Shown here: positions 36,546-44,845 of the stretch, one piece after another
How positions within the stretch are numbered: position 1 is the first letter of the stretch
How the letters are laid out: each line of letters begins with the position of its first letter
NCBI RefSeq assembly: GCF_001633165.1
Contig: NZ_CP015418.1
Location: forward strand, 3,472,001-3,536,000
Source of the DNA: Rhodovulum sulfidophilum DSM 1374
Lineage (GTDB): Bacteria > Pseudomonadota > Alphaproteobacteria > Rhodobacterales > Rhodobacteraceae
Reading direction: 5' to 3'
Length of the DNA stretch: 64,000 nt
The notes under the pieces: model-generated
The model's input: the letters and a program-made list of their open reading frames with translations, nothing else
What the model was told of the DNA's origin: nothing
Database searches by the model: none
Made by a program: the position numbers and the translations under genes

Positions 36546-36761
36546 CTAGGACGACCGTCCGCCAGAGCGGCGCTGGCCCTGTCCGCCGCCCCCGGCAACG
36601 GAGGATCGCCAGGCGACCGATCCCTTGCAACGGGAACATATCCGCTCGCCGAACCCTTCGCTCCAGAAGCTCGACCTGCATCTCAGGCAGACCCGCGAGG
36701 CGGCAATGTCGGCCGTTGCCCTGACCGTCCCGAATTCGATGTCGGCAGACTTGATCGTCAT
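36546..36761 (-). CDS. Zinc-ribbon microprotein
   Basis: 71 residues with two cysteine pairs CLRC and CSRC about 18 residues apart (RVCLRCRSSFWSEGFGER, then ICSRCKGS), a minimal zinc ribbon, and a Gly/Arg-rich tail (SVAGGGGQGQRRSGGRSS) suited to RNA or DNA contact. The ATG overlaps the preceding gene by four bases and it sits three bases before the first transglutaminase gene. Conserved small C2C2 proteins of this type are common but unassigned; I cannot name a function. Confidence 0.72.
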   Translation of the reverse strand: MTIKSADIEFGTVRATADIAASRVCLRCRSSFWSEGFGERICSRCKGSVAWRSSVAGGGGQGQRRSGGRSS

Positions 36762-37066
36762 TTCCGCTCCTCACGTTTTCTCAATCGTTCCATGTCACCA
36801 AGGGCGCGTTTGATAAGCATCTGAACGCGTTCATCTCCGGCCTCGGGCGTCGTCGCATAACGGTCGAGAAGAAAGCGCCACTTCTCCATGACCTCGACCC
36901 AGCTCCGCGCGGGCTCCGCCAGCATCCGGTCTTCGAGATCTTCAAGATGCGGTTGCCGCGAGGGCCCGGAATCCGGCTCGGTATTCACGGGGCGCCGCCG
37001 CATCTCGGCATCATGCTGGCCCGCGGCAGACCTGTGGCCGTCGAGATCGATCGGGGTATCGATCAT
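36758..37066 (-). CDS. Conserved-looking hypothetical protein in the transglutaminase group
   Basis: 102 residues: MIDTPIDLDGHRSAAGQ, a Pro/Gln-rich middle, then a helical C-terminal half (LEDLEDRMLAEPARSW, EKWRFLLDRYATTPEAG, VQMLIKRALGDMERLRKRE) likely to form a coiled coil. GGAGG lies nine bases before the ATG. Overlaps the zinc-ribbon gene (ATGA). No family recognised. Confidence 0.6.
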   Translation of the reverse strand: MIDTPIDLDGHRSAAGQHDAEMRRRPVNTEPDSGPSRQPHLEDLEDRMLAEPARSWVEVMEKWRFLLDRYATTPEAGDERVQMLIKRALGDMERLRKREERK

Positions 37067-37136
37067 CGCGGATGCCCTCCGGGTCCGGCGTGACGGGCCG
37101 TAGGCCGGAGGGGGCGCCACCTGCCCGCCGGGGCCG

Positions 37137-37610
37137 TCATTTCCCGATGCCGGCATGCCTGCCCTCGGCGCCCGGGCCGGTATTGCCTGCCTCCCGGGCA
37201 GGACGGCGCCCGTCTGCTCCGGCATGCCGTCGGTCCGGCTGGCGCGCGTAGAGATCGCGCAGGTCAGCCTCGGCCACACCATCCGCCTGCATGACGAGAC
37301 GGATCATCGGGTCGGCCAGCATTTCCTCGAGAAAGAAGTCGATCAGGGCCTTGCCGGTCAGCTTGTCCTTCGCAACCGCATGCTCGAGTTCGGCAAGCGG
37401 CACGGTGAGCGTCCGGCTGAGCCCGGGATGCGAGGCGCGCGGATGCAGCCGGACGAGCACCGACGAGGTCCAGCTTGCCGGTTCGATCCGGTCGACGGGC
37501 TGGGACAGCTCGGTCTCGATCTCGTATTCTCCCTCCGGAAGCGTTTCGTTGAAGCTCGGAAGCCGGAACGGCCGAAGGAAGGCGGCGGTCGTCTTGATCG
37601 AAGTGGTCAT
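37137..37610 (-). CDS. Hypothetical protein in the transglutaminase group
   Basis: 157 residues. The first ~60 read as a beta domain (AFLRPFRLPSFNETLPEGEYEIETELSQP ... SVLVRLHPRAS), followed by helices (TVPLAELEHAVAKDKL, ALIDFFLEEMLADPMIRLVM) and a basic, low-complexity C terminus. The start ATG has GGAG seven bases upstream. No signal peptide. I do not recognise the family. Confidence 0.6.
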   Translation of the reverse strand: MTTSIKTTAAFLRPFRLPSFNETLPEGEYEIETELSQPVDRIEPASWTSSVLVRLHPRASHPGLSRTLTVPLAELEHAVAKDKLTGKALIDFFLEEMLADPMIRLVMQADGVAEADLRDLYARQPDRRHAGADGRRPAREAGNTGPGAEGRHAGIGK

Positions 37611-37728
37611 CTCGGTTCTCCAGGACGATTGGTGACGTGGGATGCCATGACGAGAACGCCGCCAGAGCGGTCGGGCTTGCGACCCGGCGACGAAGGAACA
37701 CATCCGCCCCGCGACGGGACGCTACCGG

Positions 37729-38565
37729 CTAAACGCGAAAAACAGGCACCGCCTCGGTCGGGTCAGCTTCCGCGTCCCAGGTCCAGACGTCGAATTGGGT
37801 CAGGATACTTGGCCCGAAGGTCTGGGTCAGAGGCACATCGGCCGCATCCCGGCCGCGCGCGATCAGGATGCGCCCCATGCGCCTTGTGTTGTTTCGCGGA
37901 TCGAAGACCCACCAGCGGCCACCCAGATAGACCTCCATCCAGGCCGCGAAATCGCCGGGCGGATGGGGCTCGGGCTGGCCGATATCGCTCAGATAGCCGG
38001 TGCAGTAGCGGGCCGGGATGTTCATGCACCGGCAGAGCGCGATCGCGAGATGGGCGAAGTCCCGACAGACCCCTTGCCGTCCGGCCAGGGTTTCGGACGC
38101 CGTGCGCGTCGCGCTGGCCTGCATGTAATCGAACGAGACCGAAGAATGCACGAAATCGCAGATCGCCTGCACCCGCGCCCAACCCGGCGGTGTATGCTCG
38201 AACAGGCGCCAGGCCTCTTCCGACAGAAGATCTGTATCGCAGTAGCGACTGCCAAGAAGATAGACCAGCATATCGAAGGGCAGATCCTGGACGGCCTGTT
38301 GCGGCACGTCGGGCGCGACCGGATCGGGCAGACCGCAATCGCGGAAAATACCGTCGGTGGACAAGGTGAACTCGCCGGCCGGCGCCACCATCCGCGTGCA
38401 CCAGTTTCCGAACCCGTCGCGATAGCTTTCCAGCGGCACGCTGGGGGAGGTCACGAGATAGTCGGCACGCTCGAGATCGCCGAAGCGCGAGTAATGCACG
38501 TTCAGCATGGCGATGAGTGGGGTCGGCTGTGTCAGCCGGTACTTCAGGCGGCAGCCGATCCGCAT
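37729..38565 (-). CDS. Transglutaminase-like protein lacking the usual His
   Basis: 278 residues. Core motifs: nucleophile region GRQGVCRDFAHLAIALCR with Cys167, and WWVFDPRNNTRRMGRILIARGRDAADVPLTQTFG with Asp222. Where the neighbouring paralogue has HAW, this protein has AAW (DFAAWMEVYLGG, Ala207), so the catalytic His seems absent or is supplied from elsewhere. N terminus RLKYRLTQPTPLIAML is the transglutaminase_N sandwich. The start ATG 38565 has only a weak ribosome site; it lies 40 bases after the cysteine-repeat gene. Confidence 0.8.
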   Translation of the reverse strand: MRIGCRLKYRLTQPTPLIAMLNVHYSRFGDLERADYLVTSPSVPLESYRDGFGNWCTRMVAPAGEFTLSTDGIFRDCGLPDPVAPDVPQQAVQDLPFDMLVYLLGSRYCDTDLLSEEAWRLFEHTPPGWARVQAICDFVHSSVSFDYMQASATRTASETLAGRQGVCRDFAHLAIALCRCMNIPARYCTGYLSDIGQPEPHPPGDFAAWMEVYLGGRWWVFDPRNNTRRMGRILIARGRDAADVPLTQTFGPSILTQFDVWTWDAEADPTEAVPVFRV

Positions 38566-38605
38566 CCGGATGCCCGGCGGGTCGCCATGGCCTGCGCCTG
38601 TCGCT

Positions 38606-39415
38606 CTATCGTCCAAGAACGCACTCCCCGCCCGAGAGTTGGAAACTGCGGTCGCAGCGCCAACTGTTTCCGGAGCGATCGAGATGCGCGTTTGCAGGCA
38701 GGTCGATCGCAACGCAGGCATTGCCCACCGGCTCGAAGCCCCGCTCGCATCGCCACCCCGGTCCATAGACATCCTGATCCAGAAAGGCGTTCTTGGGAAG
38801 TGCCACGGGATCGCATCGGCCCTCGTTCGCGAAGAACCCCCGCTCGCAAGCCCATTCGTCGCCGTAATCGGCATTGGTAAGATAGCCGTTCTCGGGAACC
38901 GCAATCGGCACGCAGGCGCCGGAGCTGACCGTGAAGCCGCGGTCGCAAACCCAACCGGAGCCTGACCTGTCATCCGTGAGATAGGCATGTTCCGGCAGGA
39001 CGATGGGAACGCAGGCCTTGCGATCCTGCCGGTAGCCGCGGTTGCACTGCCAGTCGTAGCCCGAGGCTCTCAGGAAGGCGTTTTCGGGCACCGGGATCTG
39101 TCCGCAGGATGTGTCTCCGACTTCTTCATAGCCGCGAAGGCATCCCCAGCCCGGGCCATATGACCGCCCGTTCGGATAAGCATTCTGCGGAAGCTCGATG
39201 GCAACGCATTCTGCGCCGGCCACACGGTATCCGGGGGTGCAATCCCAGCCGCCGTCATAGTTCCGGGCGACGGCATTCTCGGGCACCGTTCCGGTGCCGT
39301 CCTGCGCAAGGGCCGGAAATGCCAGCGAGGCGACCATGCCCACCGCAAGGATCACCGCCATCCAGGGGCTCGTCCCCGGGATCCGTAGCCCGGCAGTCGC
39401 GATGAAACCGTTCAT
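38606..39415 (-). CDS. Secreted protein with seven cysteine repeats
   Basis: 269 residues with a Sec signal (VILAVGMVASLAFPALAQDG, cleavage at about 37). The whole mature part is seven tandem units of about 33 residues with the pattern W-x-C-x2-G-[YF]-x6-8-C-x3-[LV]-P-x-[NH]-A-[YF]-L, for example WDCTPGYRVAGAECVAIELP and WACERGFFANEGRCDPVALP; the last unit is truncated. Two Cys per unit suggest one disulfide each, so it should fold in the periplasm or outside. No named domain recognised. It overlaps the upstream small membrane-protein gene by four bases. Confidence 0.72.
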   Translation of the reverse strand: MNGFIATAGLRIPGTSPWMAVILAVGMVASLAFPALAQDGTGTVPENAVARNYDGGWDCTPGYRVAGAECVAIELPQNAYPNGRSYGPGWGCLRGYEEVGDTSCGQIPVPENAFLRASGYDWQCNRGYRQDRKACVPIVLPEHAYLTDDRSGSGWVCDRGFTVSSGACVPIAVPENGYLTNADYGDEWACERGFFANEGRCDPVALPKNAFLDQDVYGPGWRCERGFEPVGNACVAIDLPANAHLDRSGNSWRCDRSFQLSGGECVLGR

Positions 39416-39618
39416 GCGTTTTCCCCCGTGACGTCCGGGCGCCGGGGCGAGGCTGCAACGCCAGGCGCGGCCGGGCAGGCCCGCGCGAGGTCCCGGTCCG
39501 ACGCAGGGACGCCGGACAGGGCCGCCCGGCCGGCCCGGGTGAAGCCGCCGGTGGCGAGGATCGCCGCAGCGATCACAGCGCCATAGATGCCGGGTTCGAG
39601 CCATTCGAGCATGCCCAT
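39412..39618 (-). CDS. Small single-pass membrane protein
   Basis: 68 residues. One N-terminal membrane helix (WLEPGIYGAVIAAAILATGG) and a polar, Pro/Arg-rich C-terminal tail (FTRAGRAALSGVPASDRD ... SPRRPDVTGENA). An excellent ribosome site, AGGAGG eight bases before the ATG, makes the start secure. Opens the transglutaminase group and overlaps the cysteine-repeat gene (ATGA). No family recognised. Confidence 0.65.
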   Translation of the reverse strand: MGMLEWLEPGIYGAVIAAAILATGGFTRAGRAALSGVPASDRDLARACPAAPGVAASPRRPDVTGENA

Positions 39619-39726
39619 CGAGATATCCTCCTGCGGAGAAAGCGCCGCCTCGCTGTGAAAGCCTGTCCGGGTCGCAGTCCGCTGCCGGCACAGCGCGGTC
39701 TCTGTCATATGGCCAAGGGCCCGCGG

Positions 39727-40932
39727 TTACGCAGCCAGTCGATCCGAACGGCCTGCCGAGCGCTGACGCGTCCGGCGTTTCTGCGGAGTTTTCGGCGCAG
39801 CCTTCATCGCCTCCCAGGGACGGCCACCGGCAATCTCGACACGGGTGCCAAGCACCTTCTCGATGGCCTTGAGTTCCGCCACTTCATCGGCGGCGCAGAA
39901 GGCAATCGCGCGGCCGCTATGGCCTGCCCGGGCCGTCCGCCCGATCCGGTGCACGTAGTTCTCGGGCACGTTCGGCAGGTCGTAATTGTAGACATGCCCC
40001 ACATCCGGGATGTCGATCCCGCGGGCCGCGACATCCGTCGCGACCAGCACACGCACCGATCCCGCCTTGAAGGCCGCGATGGCCCGGTCCCGTTGCCCCT
40101 GGCTCTTGTTGCCGTGGATCGAGGTCGCCGCGAACCCCGCCTTATCGAGATGCTTCATCAACCGCTCGGCCCCATGCTTGGTGCGCGAAAAGACCAGCGC
40201 CCGGTCGTCGCGATGCCCGCGCAGCAATTCGATCAGCAGATCCTGCTTCCGCTCCTTGGCGACGAAATGCACCGAATGGCTGACCTTGTCGGCGACCTTG
40301 CCCGGCGGCGAGACCTCGACACGGACGGGCTTGTCCAGATAGTCGCGGGACAATTCCGCCATCGCCTTCGGCATCGTGGCCGAGAACATCATGGTCTGCC
40401 TGTCCTTGCTCAGCTTCGGCGCGATGCGGCGCAGCGCATGGATGAAGCCGATATCGAGCATCTGGTCGGCCTCGTCGAGAACCAGAAACCGTGTCCGGCC
40501 AAGATCGATGGCCCGGCGATCCATCAGGTCGATCAACCGGCCCGGCGTCGCGACGAGGATATCGGTGCCGCGCGCAAGCTTCTCGGCCTGCACGTTGATC
40601 GACTTGCCGCCGACGACAAGCGTGATGCGCAGATCGGCCGTCATGCCCTGAAGGCTCTGGACGATCTGGCCTGCCAGTTCCCGCGTGGGCGCAAGCACCA
40701 ATCCGCGGGCCGAATGCGGCGCGGGACGCTCCTGCTGTTTCGACAGCGCCACGATCAGCGGGATGCCGAAGGCGGCAGTCTTGCCGGTCCCGGTCTGGGC
40801 GATCCCCAAAATGTCGTGGCCCTGCAGCGCCTGCGGGATGGCCTTTTCCTGAATGGGGGTCGGTTTGGTCAGCCCCAGCGCGCCGAGCCGCGAGACCATG
40901 CGGGCATTGAGCCCGAGTTCGGTGAACGTCAT
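39727..40932 (-). CDS. DEAD-box RNA helicase (RhlE-like)
   Basis: 401 residues, full set of DEAD motifs: Q-motif (LGLTKPTPIQEKAIP), Walker A AQTGTGKT, PTRELA, TPGR, VLDEADQMLD, SATMP, ARGIDIP and HRIGRTARAG. A short basic C-terminal tail (PKTPQKRRTRQRSAGRSDR) would aid RNA binding. Likely acts in ribosome assembly or RNA decay, and DEAD helicases often pair with cold-shock proteins; a csp gene lies divergently 456 bases away. I start at ATG 40932 (MTFTELGLNARMV). Confidence 0.92.
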   Translation of the reverse strand: MTFTELGLNARMVSRLGALGLTKPTPIQEKAIPQALQGHDILGIAQTGTGKTAAFGIPLIVALSKQQERPAPHSARGLVLAPTRELAGQIVQSLQGMTADLRITLVVGGKSINVQAEKLARGTDILVATPGRLIDLMDRRAIDLGRTRFLVLDEADQMLDIGFIHALRRIAPKLSKDRQTMMFSATMPKAMAELSRDYLDKPVRVEVSPPGKVADKVSHSVHFVAKERKQDLLIELLRGHRDDRALVFSRTKHGAERLMKHLDKAGFAATSIHGNKSQGQRDRAIAAFKAGSVRVLVATDVAARGIDIPDVGHVYNYDLPNVPENYVHRIGRTARAGHSGRAIAFCAADEVAELKAIEKVLGTRVEIAGGRPWEAMKAAPKTPQKRRTRQRSAGRSDRLAA

Positions 40933-41313
40933 GTCAATCCTTGGCCGGACCTTGCGTCCGGCGTCACCGACACGCGCCAATGCGTGGTCGGTCGGGGTGC
41001 ACCCGGGGCGAACACTCCGACACCGCATTGTGCCCGGAGCCGCCTTGGGCGGCGTCCCCCCTTCGTGATATGGGAAAACGATGCGTCACGGCCGGGGGCG
41101 GGAGCAATCCCGCCTGCTCACGCGGCAGAGCGATAACGCAATTCAGATATGGGGAGCCGTCGATGGCATTTCAATGTCGCCCCGCCCCGAACGGCAGCCT
41201 AGGGACAAATTTCGCGATATGGCGCAACACCCCTTGTATGTCTCGACCGGAAGGCGCATGTTGGTCAGGTAATCGTTGTTCGCTTCGAACCTCTGCTTCC
41301 GTTCATCCGGCTT
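40933..41313. other. Divergent region between DEAD-box helicase and second cold-shock gene
   Basis: About 380 bases without a gene. Must hold promoters for both directions; I could not pick a convincing pair. Confidence 0.35.
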
Positions 41314-41336
41314 TCAGTTGATCGATTCAGTCTGAC
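41314..41336 (+). promoter_or_regulatory. Conserved csp leader element, copy 2
   Basis: TCAGTTGATCGAT, then TGAC, 75 bases before the cold-shock ATG; matches the element at 23625 in sequence and in distance to the start. Confidence 0.55.
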
Positions 41337-41388
41337 TTTGCCGGGCTGCCGCATCCTGCGGGCAGCACATGAACAGGAGACTACGGAT

Positions 41389-41595
41389 ATGGCCAATGGC
41401 ACCGTGAAATTTTTCAATACCCAAAAAGGCTTCGGCTTCATCGAAACCGAGACCGGCGGCAAGGACGTCTTCGTCCACATCTCTGCGGTCGAACGCGCCG
41501 GCCTGACCGGCCTGTCGGACGCCCAGAAGGTGACCTTCGACGTGGAAACCGGCCGCGATGGTCGCGAAAGCGCGACCAACCTCGCCCTGGCGTGA
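41389..41595 (+). CDS. Cold-shock domain protein (CspA family), second copy
   Basis: 68 residues, one cold-shock domain: GTVKFFNTQKGFGFIETE (RNP1) and [15 protein letters not shown] (RNP2). CAGGAGA lies eight bases upstream of the ATG. Roughly three quarters identical to the copy at 23701 by eye, with the first aromatic pair FF instead of WF. Followed by a strong hairpin. Confidence 0.93.
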   Translation: MANGTVKFFNTQKGFGFIETETGGKDVFVHISAVERAGLTGLSDAQKVTFDVETGRDGRESATNLALA

Positions 41596-41605
41596 ACGAA
41601 CCTGG

Positions 41606-41632
41606 ACGTTGGGCGCACCATGCGCCCAACGT
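41606..41632 (+). terminator. Hairpin after the second cold-shock gene
   Basis: Perfect 12-base stem ACGTTGGGCGCA / TGCGCCCAACGT around a three-base loop (CCA), 10 bases after the stop. There is no T run beyond TT, so it may be a Rho-independent terminator of low efficiency or a 3' stabiliser. Confidence 0.6.
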
Positions 41633-42220
41633 TCGCCCAGGCTGCACAGGCCCTGAACCGGTCGGGGCTGTGGACGCGCCCACCTGAGCGGCGTTAACAG
41701 CAAGTGGAAGCACAGGCATGACCGGCGCGCCTTGGTGGCCCCGTCCTGCCCCTGCTCCGCCCCGGCTGTCTCAGCCATGCCATTCAAGCCCGGCGCATGA
41801 TATGCCGGTCTGCCAAAGCCCTGCTCGACGCCACCGAAGCGGATGCTTCCTGTCCTTATGCTCCCGCATGCCGGTCGTGGCCGCTCGCTTCGCGGTCACA
41901 TCTGACGGCATGGCCCTCGCAGCCCTATCGACGACGCAGGATTGACGGGGCAAATCGCCTTCAACATGTTGCGGTCAGGCGGTTTCTTAGGCCTGAGGCA
42001 TATCCCGGCCGATATGTTCGCCGCGACTACCCTCTGGCTGTCGACCTTCACCGTCCCGGCGGCATTCTCGTCGGCGCGTCGTTCAGCCTCGACCCGATCC
42101 GGATCACGGCGACATTCACACTGAATTTCACCCTCCGGTCCCGCAATACGCGGATCGCCTGACCGGGCCTTGCGGCCCCGGCACGTCCGTTTCCGCCCAC
42201 CAACCCCAAGGAGCCCAAGC
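41633..42220. other. Intergenic stretch, nothing supported
   Basis: About 590 bases. A plus-strand open frame (41797-42162) lacks a ribosome site and any domain I know; I do not call it. Confidence 0.35.
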
Positions 42221-42898
42221 ATGTCCATCAACGGTTCGACCAGACACGCGAACGCCGTCCGTGACCCGTTCAGGAGCATGTCGAAGGCCAAGAAACCGAC
42301 CAAGAAGCCGAAGGAAGCGCCCGCCATTCAGCTCGGCGAGCACAGCCGCTACCAGATCAAGTCGGGCTGGCTTGCGGGAACCTTCGTTGCGCGGGCCTTT
42401 CCGAAACCACCGACAAAGGCACGCGGCATGATCGCCGAGGCGACCGGCGCGACGGAAGAAGCGGCGATCACCGCGCTGCACGAGATCATCGACGCTCGCG
42501 AAGATCGAAGGACGGACGAGCGGCGCAAGGACACGCAAAACGGCGTCGACGTCCCGAGCGTCGAAGAATATGTCGAAGCGATCCGCCAGATCGCCCTGTC
42601 CGGCCCGCAATGCGCCATGCTGACAGCCCTCTCGCTGGCCGAGGAGGACGGACTGAAGGACGCACAGATGGCAAATGCCGCGGGGTACAAGTCCAAGGCG
42701 TCGGCCAACAGATCCCTGGTGGCGGCGGGTTTGCTGATCGCCGAATATCTCTCCGTCGAGTCCCAGGCTGACGACGCCCCGGGCGCTCCGGAAGGCGCCG
42801 CCCTTCTCGGTTTCAGGGGAGCAACGGCCAACGAGGAAGAAACGGGCAACTGGATCCTGCACCCTGAACTCCGCCAGGCGGTGCGTCAGGTGCTGTAA
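42221..42898 (+). CDS. Hypothetical protein with a restriction-type helix-turn-helix
   Basis: 225 residues. N terminus basic and Lys-rich (SKAKKPTKKPKEAP), then QIKSGWLAGTFVARAFPKPP and an Arg/Asp-rich helix. The section LSGPQCAMLTALSLAEEDGLKDAQMANAAGYKSKASANRSLVAAGLL resembles the small DNA-binding module seen next to HNH or restriction enzymes (a helical pair with aGy..k..aN). The C-terminal NWILHPELRQAV fits that family. AAGGAG lies seven bases before the ATG. No nuclease domain is present. It borders the insertion-sequence graveyard and may be part of the former island. Confidence 0.6.
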   Translation: MSINGSTRHANAVRDPFRSMSKAKKPTKKPKEAPAIQLGEHSRYQIKSGWLAGTFVARAFPKPPTKARGMIAEATGATEEAAITALHEIIDAREDRRTDERRKDTQNGVDVPSVEEYVEAIRQIALSGPQCAMLTALSLAEEDGLKDAQMANAAGYKSKASANRSLVAAGLLIAEYLSVESQADDAPGAPEGAALLGFRGATANEEETGNWILHPELRQAVRQVL

Positions 42899-42918
42899 TC
42901 CGGAGGTTTCGCGGTAAG

Positions 42919-43195
42919 CGGCATCATTTTTCTGGCTCTTGATGAAGGGCTTCACATATGCGGAGGGGATGAGGCGGATGTCATGGCCCGACTTTGCCAG
43001 CTTCCGCCCCCCCGGGAAAGGCGCACCGCCGCAGACCTCCATCGCCACCGGGCAGGGAGGCAACCTGGCGAAGAACTCGAACGCCTGAGCCCTTCCAAGT
43101 TTCTTGCGCAAGACAGCATTGCCTTGGCTGTAAGCACAGTGGAGCTGGGACAGGTTTTTCACTAGCTCTAACACGACCCTGACAATCTCCGAAAT
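42919..43195 (-). pseudogene. IS110-family transposase, N-terminal remnant
   Basis: The minus strand reads EIVRVVLELVKNLSQLHC, LRKKLGRAQAFEFFARLPPC, AMEVCGG and HDIRLIPSAYVKPFIKSQKNDAA, the start of an IS110 DEDD transposase. The usual first catalytic Asp (VGIDLAKN) is Glu here (VVLELVKN), and the rest of the gene is missing, so it is dead. It ends directly at the boundary of the 42221 gene. Confidence 0.75.
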
Positions 43196-43389
43196 GACCG
43201 CCTTACAAATCGGATTGTTGCGATCCCACCTTGGCAGGTTGATACTGTCGGGGGCGGCTACAGCCTCAAAGCCGATGATCGTTGATGCTGTTATTTTGTC
43301 GTTCGTTTTGGCCGCAGATCGTTACAGCGCGAAGGGATCGAAGACGCTACAAGCCTCTGGCGACGAGAGGTCCGGCGGCGCACTACTGC
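43196..43389. other. Short unassigned stretch inside the IS graveyard
   Basis: Between the IS110 and IS3 remnants; no match recognised. Confidence 0.3.
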
Positions 43390-43629
43390 CTGCCGAACGC
43401 TTGGACTCCCCGAGCAGTACGCCAAAACGGGTATTGCAAAAGCTTCAATGCCCGGTTCCGCGACGAGTTGCTCAACGGCGAGTCCTTCTGCAGCCTGCGC
43501 GAAGCCCAGATCCTGACCGAAGAATGGAGGAGACAGGACAACACCAAACGCCCACACGGTGCTATGGGCTACCGGCCGCCAGCGCCGGAAAGCTTCGTTC
43601 CAATGAACCGGGCGCCAATCATACACTAG
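43390..43629 (+). pseudogene. IS3-family transposase OrfB, C-terminal remnant
   Basis: Plus-strand reading NGYCKSFNARFRDELLNGES, FCSLREAQILTEEWRR, KRPHGAMGYRPPAPES is the end of an IS3 (IS407-like) integrase-type transposase, containing the last catalytic Glu region. The upstream part is frameshifted and lost. Confidence 0.8.
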
Positions 43630-43649
43630 GTTCAGGACTCGTTCTCTCT

Positions 43650-44138
43650 CAAAGCCAGAAGATTACGGTCGCAGCGAGTGCGATTGCTGAGAAGAAGGTT
43701 TGTGGGCAGCGGTCATAACGGGTTGCAACCCTCCTCCAGTCCTTGAGCCTGCCGAACATGATCTCGATCCGGTTGCGACGTTTGTATCTGCGCTTGTCGT
43801 ACCGGACGGGCGTCTTGCGTTTCTTCCGGCCCGGGATGCAAGGACGTATCTGCTTGTCCTGCAAGGCTTCTCTGAACCAATCGGCATCGTAGCCGCGATC
43901 TCCGAGCAGCCATTTCACCTTGGGCAACCCGCTGACCAGGGCACGCGCCCCGATGTAATCGCTGACGGGTCCGGCAGTCAGGAACAGGTCGATGGGCCGG
44001 CCCTGGCTGTCGCAGATGGCGTGCAGTTTCGTATCGACCCACTGAAAACCTGCTCATGCTACAAGGGAGACCCGCCAAGATGCGGGCGAAGACGCCCTTA
44101 TCGCTCCATCGTTTCCAACGGTTGACCCTAACAATCAA
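43650..44138 (-). pseudogene. IS5-family (IS427-like) transposase remnant, copy 1
   Basis: The minus strand holds VNRWKRWSDKGVFARIL, then in a different frame WVDTKLHAICDSQGRPIDLF, and KVKWLLGDRGYDADWFREAL, RRYKRRNRIEIMFGRLKDWRRVATRYDRCPQTFFSAIAL to a natural stop. Internal deletion and frameshift separate the two parts, so it is inactive. Confidence 0.8.
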
Positions 44139-44573
44139 ACTGGACCAACCTATGGGGCCTACTCACCCCACGGCCCCTGCGAAGACCAAGCTTGCGGGCG
44201 AGCTCCTGAGTGGCGCGCACAGGCTGCAGCCGCCAATCTTCTGCGAGTTCCTCCTGTGTGGCGTGGACGGGTTTCTGATCCGGTGCGGTCATGGCGCAAG
44301 CCCCTCTTGACGAGTAAATCGGTTAGTCACACGCATCCCTGAAAACCGATCCGAACATGCTCCGAATCGGGGAGAACGGACTTCCGCCGCAGGCACAACC
44401 GTCGACCCAAGCCGCGAACCTGAGGGAGGGAGTTGACCGATTCTTTCCTACCCACGGTGATTTCCGATGCCTTTCAGTGCAATTTCAAAGGCTTGGGACA
44501 CCGGGGTCGCGTCTTGGCAGGAGATGGAATTTCGCCTTGTATATCCTTGGCTTGCGCGGCTATACCCGGCGGT
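44139..44573. other. Unassigned DNA before tRNA-Ser, with its likely promoter
   Basis: Holds a minus-strand fragment starting MTAPDQKPVHATQEELAED (ATG at 44292) that I cannot identify, and, at 44514-44542, TTGGCA-17-TTGTAT, a plausible promoter for tRNA-Ser. Confidence 0.35.
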
Positions 44574-44663
44574 GGAGACGTGGCCGAGTGGTCGAAGGCG
44601 CTCCCCTGCTAAGGGAGTAGACGGGAAACCGTCTCGAGGGTTCGAATCCCTTCGTCTCCGCCA
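44574..44663 (+). tRNA. tRNA-Ser (GCT)
   Basis: 90-base class II tRNA with a long variable arm (AGACGGGAAACCGTCT). Acceptor GGAGACG/CGTCTCC, discriminator G, encoded CCA; the anticodon loop CTGCTAA gives GCT. It is surrounded by mobile-element remnants on both sides, as expected for an integration hotspot. Confidence 0.96.
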
Positions 44664-44845
44664 TAGCCCTTTGAAACTAATGGTGTTTCATGTGGTCGCA
44701 TTCTAGCGGCTAGAGGTATTTGGGGAGCGGTCTCGTTGCCAAACGGCAATCCGCTCCAGCTAGGCACCCTGTAGCGACTTGCCTTGGAAGCCTTGAGATT
44801 CAATAGGAATCCGTTTCTTCTGCGAGAAAACCGTTTGAGGGACAG

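Noticed and set aside
41797..42162. Plus-strand open frame of about 120 codons
   Set aside because: No ribosome site, no recognisable domain, and composition like non-coding DNA.
44574..44663. Direct repeat (att) of the tRNA-Ser 3' end as the island border
   Set aside because: I found no second copy of TTCGAATCCCTTCGTCTCC in the window; the island call rests on content only.
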